Source: Pseudomonas putida (GTDB taxonomy: Bacteria > Pseudomonadota > Gammaproteobacteria > Pseudomonadales > Pseudomonadaceae). From it: 64,000 nt of DNA. Shown piece after piece: positions 50,378-59,414 of this stretch. A program made the position numbers and the translations under genes. The stretch is taken from NCBI RefSeq assembly GCF_009883635.2, contig NZ_CP026115.2, positions 1,984,001-2,048,000 of the forward strand, given 5' to 3'. A model generated the notes under the pieces. It was not told the origin of the DNA. It searched no databases and saw only the letters and a program-made list of their open reading frames with translations. The stretch's first letter is position 1, and each line of letters starts with the position of its first letter.

Positions 50378-50920
50378 TCACACCTTGATGAAATGCTCGC
50401 GGTAGTGACGCAGTTCGGCGATCGACTCGCGGATATCGTCCAGCGCCAGGTGGGTGCTGCCCTTCTTGAAGCTGTCACGCACATCCGGCGCCCAGCGTGC
50501 GGCCAGCTCTTTCAGGGTGGAGACATCGAGGTTGCGATAGTGGAAGTAGTTTTCCAGGCCGCGCATGTGCCGATAGAGGAAGCGTCGATCCTGGCAGATA
50601 CTGTTGCCGCAGATCGGCGACTTGCCTTTTGGCACCCACTGCTCGAGGAAGGCGATGGTCTGCGCTTCGGCTTCGGCCATGCTGATCTTGCTGTCACGCA
50701 CGCGCTGGGTCAGGCCCGAGGCGCCATGGGTGCGGGTGTTCCATTCATCCATGCGCGCCAGCACTTCGTCACTGTGGTGGATGGCGATCACCGGGCCTTC
50801 GGCCAGGGTGTTGAGCTCGCTGTCGGTGACGATGGTGGCCATCTCGATGATGACGTCGTGGTCCGGATCCAGGCCGGTCATTTCCAGATCGATCCAGATC
50901 AGGTTCTGTGGGTTCTGCAT
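50378..50920 (-). CDS. orn: Oligoribonuclease
   Basis: A 180-residue DEDDh exonuclease that hydrolyses di-nucleotides, including pGpG from cyclic-di-GMP turnover. Exo I is [11 protein letters not shown], Exo II lies around [11 protein letters not shown], and Exo III is [11 protein letters not shown]. Start MQNPQNL has GAGGAG upstream. It is divergent from rsgA, with a 141-base gap. Confidence 0.97.
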   Translation of the reverse strand: MQNPQNLIWIDLEMTGLDPDHDVIIEMATIVTDSELNTLAEGPVIAIHHSDEVLARMDEWNTRTHGASGLTQRVRDSKISMAEAEAQTIAFLEQWVPKGKSPICGNSICQDRRFLYRHMRGLENYFHYRNLDVSTLKELAARWAPDVRDSFKKGSTHLALDDIRESIAELRHYREHFIKV

Positions 50921-51061
50921 GAAGGGGCTCCTCGTATAGGCCGTCATATTAGCCTAGCGACGCCAGCCTGCGCATGCGCGGCGCAAAGGTAACCAGAATG
51001 GTCAGCGAGCTGGCGTGCTAAACTGCCTGCCGTTTTCAACTTGCCCCACCTTGGAAGGTCC

Positions 51062-52093
51062 ATGGCCAAACGCCAGCTCAATCGTCGCCAGAACTGGCGT
51101 ATCGAAAAAATCCAGAACGAACGCGCCGCTCGCGCCGCCAAACGCGAGCAGCACGCGCTGCAGGAGCTGGAGGGCGGTGACCTGGGGCCGGAACAATTGG
51201 GCCTGGTGATCGCTCACTTCGGTGTGCAGGTCGAGGTGGAAGCCCAGGACGGCGAAGCCGCCGGCCAGGTGTTCCGCTGCCACCTGCGTGCCAACCTGCC
51301 GGCGCTGGTCACAGGCGACCGCGTAGTCTGGCGCGCCGGCAACCAGGGCATCGGCGTGATCGTCGCGCAGATGCCGCGCAGCACCGAGCTGTGCCGACCG
51401 AACAACCACGGTCAACTCAAGCCGGTGGCGGCCAACGTCGACCTGATCGTGATCGTCTTCGCCCCGGCGCCAGAGCCGCACCCGAACCTGATCGACCGTT
51501 ACCTGGTGGCCGCCGAGCACGCTGGCATCCGCCCGCTGCTGCTGCTGAACAAGGCCGACCTGATCGATGAAGAGAACGGCCCGGGCCTGCATGCGCTGCT
51601 CGAGGTCTACCGCGACCTCGGCTACCCGCTGCTGGAAGTCTCCGCGCACCACGGCGACGGCATGTTGCGCCTGCAGCAGATGCTCGACGGGCACATCAGC
51701 GTGTTCGTCGGCCAGTCGGGCGTGGGCAAGTCGTCGCTGGTCAACAGCCTGCTGCCAGAGGCCGGCACCCGCGTCGGCGACCTGTCCGAATGGTCTGGCC
51801 AGGGCCAGCACACCACCACCACGGCGCGCCTGTATCACTTCCCCAACGGCGGCGACCTGATCGACTCGCCGGGCATCCGTGAATTCGGCCTAGGCCATGT
51901 CAGCCGCGACGACGTCGAGGACGGTTTCATCGAATTCCGCGATTTGTTCGGCACCTGCCGCTTCCGCGACTGCAAGCATGATCGCGAACCCGGATGCGCG
52001 CTGCTCAAGGCCCTCGAAGACGGCCGCATCAAGCCCCAGCGGATGAACAGCTACCGTTCGATCATCGCCAGCCTGCCGGAAGACAGTTACTGA
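51062..52093 (+). CDS. rsgA: Small ribosomal subunit GTPase RsgA
   Basis: A 343-residue circularly permuted GTPase that checks the maturing 30S decoding site. Order is OB fold, then G4 NKAD, G1 [11 protein letters not shown]3 [10 protein letters not shown], then a zinc-binding C-terminus ([14 protein letters not shown]). The start [12 protein letters not shown] has GGAAGG upstream. Confidence 0.97.
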   Translation: MAKRQLNRRQNWRIEKIQNERAARAAKREQHALQELEGGDLGPEQLGLVIAHFGVQVEVEAQDGEAAGQVFRCHLRANLPALVTGDRVVWRAGNQGIGVIVAQMPRSTELCRPNNHGQLKPVAANVDLIVIVFAPAPEPHPNLIDRYLVAAEHAGIRPLLLLNKADLIDEENGPGLHALLEVYRDLGYPLLEVSAHHGDGMLRLQQMLDGHISVFVGQSGVGKSSLVNSLLPEAGTRVGDLSEWSGQGQHTTTTARLYHFPNGGDLIDSPGIREFGLGHVSRDDVEDGFIEFRDLFGTCRFRDCKHDREPGCALLKALEDGRIKPQRMNSYRSIIASLPEDSY

Positions 52094-52206
52094 TTTGTAG
52101 GAATTATTACCGGAGCGCGTAGGACGCATCCGGTTTTCCTGCCATCTATTGCCCTACCTGTCGCTTTCCCTGAAGGTCATGACTTCTATCAGGGAGGGCA
52201 TCGGCG

Positions 52207-52686
52207 ATGCCGGTTTTTATCAGTTACCGCCACGAAGAGCGGCTTGACGCCTTCATCCTCAACGAACGCCTGCTGCTCGAAGGCATCACCGCGCAGCTGG
52301 TGGAGTTCGGTGCCGACGGGCAAACCCGCGAAGACGCTCATGGCAGCGCTTGCCAACAGTTAAACGATGCAACCCACTGGATCGGCCTGCTACCCGTAGA
52401 AGCCGGCGAAGACTGGTGGACTGCCAGGCTGCTGGAGGCTGCGGTAACAGCCAATCGACGGGTAAGTTTCTATCGCAGCGGAGACTACGAGCTACCCGAG
52501 CAGCTCGACAGGTGGCCAGTGATGCGCGAACGGGCGCACATCGACCTGTTCGTGTGGGCGTATCACGATGAGTGCACGTTTCAGCGGGCGATGATTCTGC
52601 CAGCGGAGCATGGGTCGAGTGTCGACCGGGACAATGCGGATTTCTTTCATGCCGATCTCAAGGCCAAGATCAGGCGGGGGTTTTGA
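52207..52686 (+). CDS. Small TIR-like domain protein
   Basis: A 159-residue protein with an AGGGAGGG ribosome-binding site. The N-terminus MPVFISYRHEER is a TIR box-1-like strand, and DATHWIGLLPVEAGEDWWTARLLEAA (residues 55-80) looks like the TIR stretch containing the conserved Trp and, a few residues later, the catalytic Glu (E77) of NAD-cleaving TIRs; RRVSFYRSGDYELPE continues the fold. It has no second domain, signal peptide or membrane segment. Such proteins are annotated in Pseudomonas as 'Tir chaperone'-like, a name I would not trust. Enzymatic activity is unproven. Confidence 0.65.
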   Translation: MPVFISYRHEERLDAFILNERLLLEGITAQLVEFGADGQTREDAHGSACQQLNDATHWIGLLPVEAGEDWWTARLLEAAVTANRRVSFYRSGDYELPEQLDRWPVMRERAHIDLFVWAYHDECTFQRAMILPAEHGSSVDRDNADFFHADLKAKIRRGF

Positions 52687-52692
52687 ACCGTT

Positions 52693-52711
52693 GGGGCTGC
52701 ACCGCAGCCCC
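52693..52711. terminator. Hairpin between convergent TIR-like gene and motB
   Basis: GGGGCTGC/GCAGCCCC perfect 8-bp stem with a 3-base loop, six bases after the TIR-like stop and nine before the motB stop. Confidence 0.55.
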
Positions 52712-52720
52712 TGCCAGTCA

Positions 52721-53755
52721 TTACTGGTCCTTTTGCTCATCCATCTTCAAGGTCCCATCCTCGAAGATGTTCAGCTTCTGGCGCAGCTCACGCGGCTGCA
52801 TCGGCGCCTGGGCAGCTGCATCCCCTGCCGTCGGCGCTGCCGGGGCCGCGGCCCCAGGCGCTGCATCTGCTGGCGGAGCCGGCTGGGCTGGCGCCTCGGG
52901 GGCACCCTGCTCACCCTCGATGTTGCGCTGCGCCTTCTTGGTCAGGACGATGATGTCGATACGCCGGTTGACCGGGTTGTACGGGTCCTTGCGATCGAAC
53001 AGCGACGACGAGGCATAACCCACCACCCGCGCCACCTGGCCATCCGGGTAGCCGCCGGCAACCAGGGCTCGACGGGCAGCGTTGGCACGGTTGGCCGAGA
53101 GCTCCCAGTTACCGAAGTCGCCAGTACCGGAGTACGGTTTGGCATCGGTGTGCCCACTGATACTGATCTTGTTCGGCACAGCCTTGATGGTGTCGGCCAT
53201 GGCCAGCAGGATGTCTTCGAAATACGGCTGCAGGCGCGCACTGCCGATGTCGAACATCGGCCGGTTCTCGGCATCCATGATCTGGATGCGCAGGCCGTCC
53301 TGGGTAATTTCGAACAGGATCTGGTCTTTGAACTTCTGCAGCTGCGGGTTTTCCTCGACCTTGTTCTGCAGCTCCTGCAGCAGCAACTCGAGGCGCTCGC
53401 GCTCGACCTGCTCGGCCATGGTCTCGACCTGGTCCTTGTCCAGCTGGATGCTGGTGTCAGGCGTAGGCTCGGACTTCTGCTCCGGGTTGATGGTCTTTTC
53501 CGGTGCCAGCTGCGGCGAGCCACCCAGGTCGATGATGTAAGGCGTGCCACTCTCGGAAAAACCGATCGGGTCCTTGAAGTAGCCGGCGATGGCGATCTTC
53601 TGTTCAGGCGTGGCCGTGGATAACAGCCACAGCACCAGGAAGAACGCCATCATCGCCGTGGCGAAGTCGGCGAAAGCGATCTTCCAGGCGCCGCCATGGT
53701 GCCCGCCACCGAAGCGCTTGACGCGCTTGATGATTATCGGCTGATTGTTCTCCAT
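52721..53755 (-). CDS. motB: Flagellar motor stator protein MotB
   Basis: A 344-residue stator subunit. A short cytoplasmic N-terminus with GGGHHGGAWKIAFADF is followed by the single helix carrying the proton-accepting Asp (ADFATAMMAFFLVLWL), a plug and linker, and an OmpA-like peptidoglycan-binding domain (ISISGHTDAKPYSGTGDFGNWELSANRANAARRAL). A Pro/Ala-rich tail of about 60 residues follows. It lies 3 bases after motA. Confidence 0.96.
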   Translation of the reverse strand: MENNQPIIIKRVKRFGGGHHGGAWKIAFADFATAMMAFFLVLWLLSTATPEQKIAIAGYFKDPIGFSESGTPYIIDLGGSPQLAPEKTINPEQKSEPTPDTSIQLDKDQVETMAEQVERERLELLLQELQNKVEENPQLQKFKDQILFEITQDGLRIQIMDAENRPMFDIGSARLQPYFEDILLAMADTIKAVPNKISISGHTDAKPYSGTGDFGNWELSANRANAARRALVAGGYPDGQVARVVGYASSSLFDRKDPYNPVNRRIDIIVLTKKAQRNIEGEQGAPEAPAQPAPPADAAPGAAAPAAPTAGDAAAQAPMQPRELRQKLNIFEDGTLKMDEQKDQ

Positions 53756-53758
53756 GAC

Positions 53759-54610
53759 TCAGCGACCGCGAACCGCTTGTTCCAGCTCGGCGAAGCTTGG
53801 ACGGTGCTTCGGATACAGCACCTTGCGCCCGAACTCGACAGCCAGCGAAGGCGGCATGCCGGAAGCCGAGGCGACCAGCGAGGCCTTGATCGACTCATAG
53901 AGGTTGAGCTCTTCCTTGGCATCATGTTCAAGGCACTTGGCCAGCGGGCCGAAGAAGCCATAGGCCGCAAGAATACCGAAGAAGGTACCGACCAGTGCCG
54001 CACCAACGTGCATGCCGATGGCTGCCTGGTCGCCTTCGCCCAGCGACGCCATGGTCACCACAATACCCAGTACTGCCGCAACGATACCGAAACCAGGCAT
54101 GCCATCGGCGATGCCGGTGACTGCGTGCGACGGGTGCTCGAGCTCTTCCTTCATGCTCAACAGCTCCATGTCGAACAGGCCTTCCAGTTCGTGCGGAGCC
54201 ATGTTGCCAGTGGACATGATGCGCAGGTAGTCGCAGATGAAAGCAGTCATGCGCTCGTCGCCCAGCACCGCCGGGTACTTGGCGAAGATCGGGCTGGCGG
54301 CGGCATCTTCGATATCGCTCTCGATCGCCATCATGCCTTCGCGACGGCTCTTGTTGAGGATCTCGTACACCAGGCCCAGCACTTCCAGGTAGAACGTATG
54401 GGAAAAGCGTGAGCCAAACATCTTCATCGACTTCTTGATTACATGCATGGTCATGTAACCAGGGTTAGCCTGCATGAAGGCGCCAAAGGCTGCACCGCCG
54501 ATGATCAGCACTTCGAACGGCTGGATCAGCGCCGCGATCTTGCCGTGGGAGAGTACATATCCGCCGAGCACGCTCGCGAATACGACGATGATGCCGATAA
54601 TTTTAGCCAT
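53759..54610 (-). CDS. motA: Flagellar motor stator protein MotA
   Basis: A 283-residue proton-conducting stator subunit with four membrane helices and a large cytoplasmic loop. The charged loop residues that interact with FliG lie around KSRREGMMAIESDIED and ERMTAFICDYLR; the Pro-containing TM3-TM4 segment (GIADGMPGFGIVAAVLGIVVTMASLG) is conserved. First gene of motAB, divergent from the HDOD gene. Confidence 0.97.
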   Translation of the reverse strand: MAKIIGIIVVFASVLGGYVLSHGKIAALIQPFEVLIIGGAAFGAFMQANPGYMTMHVIKKSMKMFGSRFSHTFYLEVLGLVYEILNKSRREGMMAIESDIEDAAASPIFAKYPAVLGDERMTAFICDYLRIMSTGNMAPHELEGLFDMELLSMKEELEHPSHAVTGIADGMPGFGIVAAVLGIVVTMASLGEGDQAAIGMHVGAALVGTFFGILAAYGFFGPLAKCLEHDAKEELNLYESIKASLVASASGMPPSLAVEFGRKVLYPKHRPSFAELEQAVRGR

Positions 54611-54740
54611 AGGATCAAAGCACTTGCTGTCGTGGTCAGGGAGAGGGACGGGAGCTTTAAAACTCTTCTTCTACTTATCGGCAGAACTGCGCCAGACTAT
54701 AGCCACTAAAAGCGAAAAGCCAGTTCGGACTGATGTCAAA

Positions 54741-56276
54741 ATGCCAATGGAATCCAAGGTGCCCACTCAGAATCCGCGTACTGTAGAAGCCTGGGTCAAG
54801 CTGCTCGACGGTGTTCGTGTACCGGTCCCGAAGCAGAGTTACGACCGGGTCATGAGCGCGATCAACGACAATCGCCGCTCGTTGCGCGACATCGCTGAAC
54901 TGATGCAGGACAGCCCCGCCCTGGTGTTGTCGGTGATGCGCGAGGCCAACCACCCTGCCAACGCCAGCCAGGCCGAGCCCGCCGAAAGCCTGGAAGTCGC
55001 CCTGAATCGCCTGGGCCTGGGGCGCAGCAAGGAACTGCTGATGCGCCTGCCTGCCCTGCCGGAAGACGACATCCCGCCCGTGCTGCGCCAATTCCTGCTG
55101 ATCAGCCAGCACGCCGCGCAACAGGCCAACGGTCTTTTTGCCAGCCGCCTGGCGCGACTGTGGCAGGAGATCCACTGGGGCAGCCTGTTGTTCCTCGCCC
55201 CCCTGTGGCCACTGGCCCTGGCCTACCCAAAGTTGCTGGACGCCTGGGAGCTGCGGGTCATCCACAAGGGCGAAAACGCGGCAGACGTGGAGCAGGAACT
55301 GTTTGGCGTGCGCATCTTCGCCCTGTGCCAGGCCATGGCCGAACATTGGCGCCTGCCCAAGTGGGTGACCCAAGGCTATCGCCTGCTGCTCGAAGAACGC
55401 GACCAACTGGCCTTGGTTTTGAGCATCGCCCGCGAAGAAGACCCGCTCAGCCAGCAGCATCACCTGGACGAAGCACCCGGCTTACGCCGCTGGTTCAACG
55501 AACCGGCCAATACTGTGCTGCTGGCCAACAACCTGGCGCTGGCGGCGCAGGTGGGCTGGGACAATCCGCATCTGCTGCGCTGGCAACTGCTGACTGCGCT
55601 GTACCTGCAGACCTCGCTGGAAGACGTGCAACAACAGGTTCACCAACAAGCAGCGGCCAGCGCCCGGCGCCACGCCCGCCATGCCCTGTTCCACCCAGCC
55701 GAGGCGCTGATCTGGCCCTGGGACCAGCGTCGCCCGCACCCGGACATGCTCACCCCGCCACCGCCTTCCAGCGAGGCGCTCGGCCGCTGGCGCAAACTGT
55801 GCCAGGAACTGCTTTCCCAGCCCAGCCCCTTCACCAATGCCGTGCACCTGGCCACCCATGCGCGCGAAGCGCTGCAAGCCTGCGGGATGCAGCGCATCAT
55901 GCTGCTGAGCCTGGACAAGACCGCCGATTACCTGCGCGTGCAGCAGATCGCCGGCCTGCCCAAGGAAGCCGGGGGCATCGCCCTGGAGATCGAGCAGAAC
56001 AAGCTGCTGCAAAAGCTGATGAGCAAAGTCGGCCAGCTGCGCCTGACGCCCGAGAACCACGCCCAGTTCTCGGCGCTACTGCCAGCACCGCTGCGTGCGT
56101 TGTTCCACAGCGAACACCTGTTGCTGCGCTCGCTGGCCGTGGGTGACCAGGTGCTGATGCTGGCGGTGGCCGATCAGGGCGGCAAGCCACTGGCCGATGT
56201 CAGCGTGCAGGCCTTCGGCAAGACTTCGCAATGTATCGAGCGTGCGCTCGCGGTGTTTGCCAACCGCGGCGCCTGA
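54741..56276 (+). CDS. HDOD-domain signalling protein
   Basis: A 511-residue cytoplasmic protein. An HDOD-type region (about 25-230: VPVPKQSYDRVMSAINDNRRSLRDIAELMQDSPALVLSVMREAN... ) lacks the catalytic HD pair, as is normal for HDOD. The C-terminal part (about 380-505) looks GAF-like (AREALQACGMQRIMLLSLDK). Such proteins act in regulation of motility or stress signalling; the motAB location supports a motility link but does not prove it. The start is uncertain: ATG at 54741 and 54747 are both possible, with no clear ribosome-binding site. Confidence 0.75.
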   Translation: MPMESKVPTQNPRTVEAWVKLLDGVRVPVPKQSYDRVMSAINDNRRSLRDIAELMQDSPALVLSVMREANHPANASQAEPAESLEVALNRLGLGRSKELLMRLPALPEDDIPPVLRQFLLISQHAAQQANGLFASRLARLWQEIHWGSLLFLAPLWPLALAYPKLLDAWELRVIHKGENAADVEQELFGVRIFALCQAMAEHWRLPKWVTQGYRLLLEERDQLALVLSIAREEDPLSQQHHLDEAPGLRRWFNEPANTVLLANNLALAAQVGWDNPHLLRWQLLTALYLQTSLEDVQQQVHQQAAASARRHARHALFHPAEALIWPWDQRRPHPDMLTPPPPSSEALGRWRKLCQELLSQPSPFTNAVHLATHAREALQACGMQRIMLLSLDKTADYLRVQQIAGLPKEAGGIALEIEQNKLLQKLMSKVGQLRLTPENHAQFSALLPAPLRALFHSEHLLLRSLAVGDQVLMLAVADQGGKPLADVSVQAFGKTSQCIERALAVFANRGA

Positions 56277-56320
56277 GCCTTGCGCTACAATCGCCCCTCT
56301 TTCCACACTGGAGAACGTGG

Positions 56321-57148
56321 ATGACTGACTTTTCCGGCCTGCCTTTGGTGATCGAAGCCGCAGACCTGCTGCCGCGCCTGGATTCACCCCAGCTGATCCT
56401 GGTAGACCTGAGCAGCGCCAACCGCTATGTCAGCGGGCACATCCCCGGCGCCCGCTTCGTCGAGGGCAAGCGCACCCAGCTCGGCCAGCCTCCGGCGCCC
56501 GGCCTGCTGCCGGCCCTGGGCGATCTGGAAAAGCTGTTCAGCGAACTGGGCCACCGTGACGATGCCGCCTACGTGGTCTATGACGACGAAGGTGGCGGCT
56601 GGGCCGGGCGCTTCATCTGGCTGCTCGATGTCATCGGCCATACGCGCTACCACTACCTCAATGGCGGTATCCAGGCCTGGCCAGCGGACAAGCTCTCCAC
56701 CGACGTGCCAACGCCGGGCAATGCCCCCGTGCACCTGCAACTGCACAGCGAGCCGACTGCCACGCGCGAATACCTGCAAAGCCGTCTGGGCGCCGACGAC
56801 CTGGTGGTCTGGGATGCCCGCGGCCCGCAGGAATTCAACGGCGAAAAAGTCCTGGCCGCCAAGGCCGGGCACATTCCCGGTGCCGTCAATTTCGAGTGGA
56901 CGGCCGGCATGGACCTCAACGACCATCTGCGCATCCGCAAGGACATCGCTGAAGTCCTGCAGCAATTGGGCATCACGCCAGACAAGGAAGTGATCACCCA
57001 CTGCCAGACCCACCGCCGCTCCGGTTTCACCTACCTGGTGGCCAAGTCCCTCGGCTACCCACGCATCAAGGCCTATGCCGGTTCGTGGAGCGAATGGGGC
57101 AACCACCCGGACACGCCTGTCGAAGTTCAAGGACAATCAACTCAATGA
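56321..57148 (+). CDS. Thiosulfate/3-mercaptopyruvate sulfurtransferase (two rhodanese domains)
   Basis: A 275-residue protein of two rhodanese domains. The N-terminal one is degenerate (VDLSSANRYVSGHIPGARF); the C-terminal one carries the reactive Cys in THCQTHRRSGFTYL and the conserved WDARGPQEFNG and GHIPGAVN. Thiosulfate or mercaptopyruvate donor specificity is not decided by this loop. The stop overlaps the psd ATG by four bases (ATGA), a coupling kept in Pseudomonas. Confidence 0.9.
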   Translation: MTDFSGLPLVIEAADLLPRLDSPQLILVDLSSANRYVSGHIPGARFVEGKRTQLGQPPAPGLLPALGDLEKLFSELGHRDDAAYVVYDDEGGGWAGRFIWLLDVIGHTRYHYLNGGIQAWPADKLSTDVPTPGNAPVHLQLHSEPTATREYLQSRLGADDLVVWDARGPQEFNGEKVLAAKAGHIPGAVNFEWTAGMDLNDHLRIRKDIAEVLQQLGITPDKEVITHCQTHRRSGFTYLVAKSLGYPRIKAYAGSWSEWGNHPDTPVEVQGQSTQ

Positions 57149-58008
57149 AATCCCGTCTGTTCATCCTCAGCCAGTACCTGCTGCCGCACCATTTGCTGTC
57201 GCGCCTGGCTGGCTGCATCGCCGAGTGCCGTGCGCGCTGGTTCAAGAACGCCTTCACCGCCTGGTTCGCCAAGCGTTACCAGGTGAACATGAGCGAAGCG
57301 CTGGTCGAAGACCTCACCGCCTACGAGCACTTCAACGCCTTCTTCACCCGCGCTCTGAAACCAGGTGCACGCTCGCTGGACGAAACTCCGGGCGCAATCC
57401 TCTGCCCGGCCGACGGTGCCGTCAGCCAGCTGGGCCCGATCGAACACGGTCGTATCTTCCAGGCCAAGGGCCACAGCTTCAGCGCGCTTGAGTTGCTCGG
57501 CGGCGACCCGGCACTGGCCGCGCCGTTCATGGGCGGTGAGTTCGCCACCATCTACCTGTCGCCGAAGGATTACCACCGCGTGCACATGCCGCTGGCCGGC
57601 ACCCTGCGCGAGATGGTCTACGTGCCGGGCCGCCTGTTCTCGGTCAACCAGACCACTGCCGAGAACGTTCCGGAGCTGTTCGCCCGCAACGAGCGCGTGG
57701 TGTGCCTGTTCGATACCGAGCGCGGGCCAATGGCCGTGGTGCTGGTCGGCGCGATGATCGTCGCTTCGATCGAGACCGTATGGGCTGGCCTGGTCACTCC
57801 GCCAAAGCGTGAGCTGAAGACCTTCCGTTACGACGAAGAAAGCCGTGCGCCGATTCACCTGGAAAAAGGCGCCGAACTGGGCCGCTTCAAGCTGGGTTCG
57901 ACCGCCATCGTGCTGTTCGGGCCAGACCAAGTGAAATGGGCCCAGACCCTGGGTGCAGCTTCGGCTGTGCGCATGGGTGAACTGCTGGCGACCCCTGCAC
58001 AGGCTTGA
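57145..58008 (+). CDS. psd: Phosphatidylserine decarboxylase proenzyme
   Basis: A 287-residue membrane-associated proenzyme making phosphatidylethanolamine. It self-cleaves in the LGST motif (FKLGSTAIVLF, near residue 253) to give a pyruvoyl-bearing alpha chain. Conserved segments are YEHFNAFFTRALKPGAR, CPADGAVSQLG and YLSPKDYHRVHMPLAG. The start was set at the ATG within the overlap with the rhodanese gene; a frame starting at 57085 would not match the family N-terminus. Confidence 0.97.
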   Translation: MKSRLFILSQYLLPHHLLSRLAGCIAECRARWFKNAFTAWFAKRYQVNMSEALVEDLTAYEHFNAFFTRALKPGARSLDETPGAILCPADGAVSQLGPIEHGRIFQAKGHSFSALELLGGDPALAAPFMGGEFATIYLSPKDYHRVHMPLAGTLREMVYVPGRLFSVNQTTAENVPELFARNERVVCLFDTERGPMAVVLVGAMIVASIETVWAGLVTPPKRELKTFRYDEESRAPIHLEKGAELGRFKLGSTAIVLFGPDQVKWAQTLGAASAVRMGELLATPAQA

Positions 58009-58018
58009 TCCTGGCAAC

Positions 58019-58055
58019 AAAAAAGGCCCTGCATGCGCATGCAGGGCCTTTTTTT
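58019..58055. terminator. Bidirectional terminator between psd and serB
   Basis: Fully palindromic AAGGCCCTGCATGC/GCATGCAGGGCCTT flanked by AAAA on the left and TTTTTTT on the right, so it works for both convergent genes. Confidence 0.95.
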
Positions 58056-58064
58056 AACGGCGGA

Positions 58065-59279
58065 TCAGCCGCGGGCGTCGCGGTCGCGCAGGCCCAGCAG
58101 GTACAGCACGCCATCCAGCCCCAGGGTGGAAATTGCCTGCTTGGCCGACTGGCGCACCAGCGGCTTGGCGCGGAAGGCCACGCCAAGGCCAGCCAGCGAC
58201 AGCATTGGCAGATCGTTGGCGCCATCGCCCACGGCAATGGTCTGTTCCAGTTGCAGGCCTTCTTCGCTGGCCAGCTGCTGCAGCAGGTCGGCCTTGCGCT
58301 GGGCGTCGACGATCGGTTCCACGGCCACGCCGGTCACCTTGCCATCGACCACTTCCAGTTCGTTGGCGAACACGTAATCGATACCCAGGCGCGCCTGCAC
58401 CTGCTTGGCGAAGTACGAGAAACCACCGGACAGGATCGCCGTCTTGTAGCCCAAGCGCTTGAGCTCGGCGAACAGGTTCTCTGCACCTTCGGTCAGGCGC
58501 AGGGAGGCACCGATCTCGTCGAGTACGCCGACATCCAGGCCCTTGAGCAGCGCCATGCGCTCCTTGAAGCTGGCGCGGAAGTCGAGCTCGCCACGCATGG
58601 CCCGCTCGGTGATTGCGGCAACCTGCTCGCCCACCCCGGCGGCCTTGGCCAGTTCATCGATGACTTCAGCCTCGATCAGCGTCGAGTCCATGTCGAAAAC
58701 CGCCAGGCGGCGGTTGCGACGGAACAGGTCGTCCTTCTGGAACGCGATGTCGATGTTCAACTCTTCGGACAACGCGAAGAAGTCAGCACGCAATGCCTGG
58801 GCGTCGCTCGGCACGCCACGCACGGAAATTTCCAGCGCCGCCTTGCCCTTCTCGCTCGGAGCGCCCAGGGTAACCCGCGCCGACAGGCGCTCGATACGCT
58901 CGATGGTCAGGCCATACTGGCTGATGACGGCGCTGACGCGTTGCAGTTGCTCGGGGGTGATCTTGCGGCTGAGCAGGGTCGCGATATGTCGCGCTTCACC
59001 CTGGGCATCAGCCCAATGCTGGTAGTCGGCTTCGGAGATCGGCGTGTAACGCGCTTGCAGGTTCAGCTCGTGGGCCTTGGACTGCACGCTCTGCAGCAGG
59101 CCAGTAGCCACTTCGTTATCCGGGATATCGACCAGGATGCCGAACGACAGGGTGCCGTGCATGACCGCCAGGCCGATGTCGAGGATGTTCACACCGCCCT
59201 GGAGCAGGACGCCGGTAATGGCGGCGGTGAGACCCGGACGGTCCTCACCGGTGATGTTGATCAGAACGATTTCGCGCAC
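58065..59279 (-). CDS. serB: Phosphoserine phosphatase SerB
   Basis: A 404-residue enzyme making serine from phosphoserine. An N-terminal tandem ACT region (INITGEDRPGLTAAITGVLL) is followed by the HAD phosphatase with DMDST (VFDMDSTLIEAE), the SGGFSYF and KADLLQQ regions and GDGANDLPML. The start is GTG at 59279 with GGAG 7 bases upstream, giving MREIVLINITGED; an in-frame ATG at 59312 has no ribosome-binding site. Divergent from the SMP-like gene. Confidence 0.94.
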   Translation of the reverse strand: MREIVLINITGEDRPGLTAAITGVLLQGGVNILDIGLAVMHGTLSFGILVDIPDNEVATGLLQSVQSKAHELNLQARYTPISEADYQHWADAQGEARHIATLLSRKITPEQLQRVSAVISQYGLTIERIERLSARVTLGAPSEKGKAALEISVRGVPSDAQALRADFFALSEELNIDIAFQKDDLFRRNRRLAVFDMDSTLIEAEVIDELAKAAGVGEQVAAITERAMRGELDFRASFKERMALLKGLDVGVLDEIGASLRLTEGAENLFAELKRLGYKTAILSGGFSYFAKQVQARLGIDYVFANELEVVDGKVTGVAVEPIVDAQRKADLLQQLASEEGLQLEQTIAVGDGANDLPMLSLAGLGVAFRAKPLVRQSAKQAISTLGLDGVLYLLGLRDRDARG

Positions 59280-59414
59280 AACCTGGCTCCGACTTCGATG
59301 AAAAATGCGCATTCTACCGATTTTCCATGACCATCGGGCGCCAACTCTACTTTGCCGACAAAACACTGCTCGCTATACTGCCCAACACTTTTATGCCATT
59401 AAGAGCCGAGCTCT

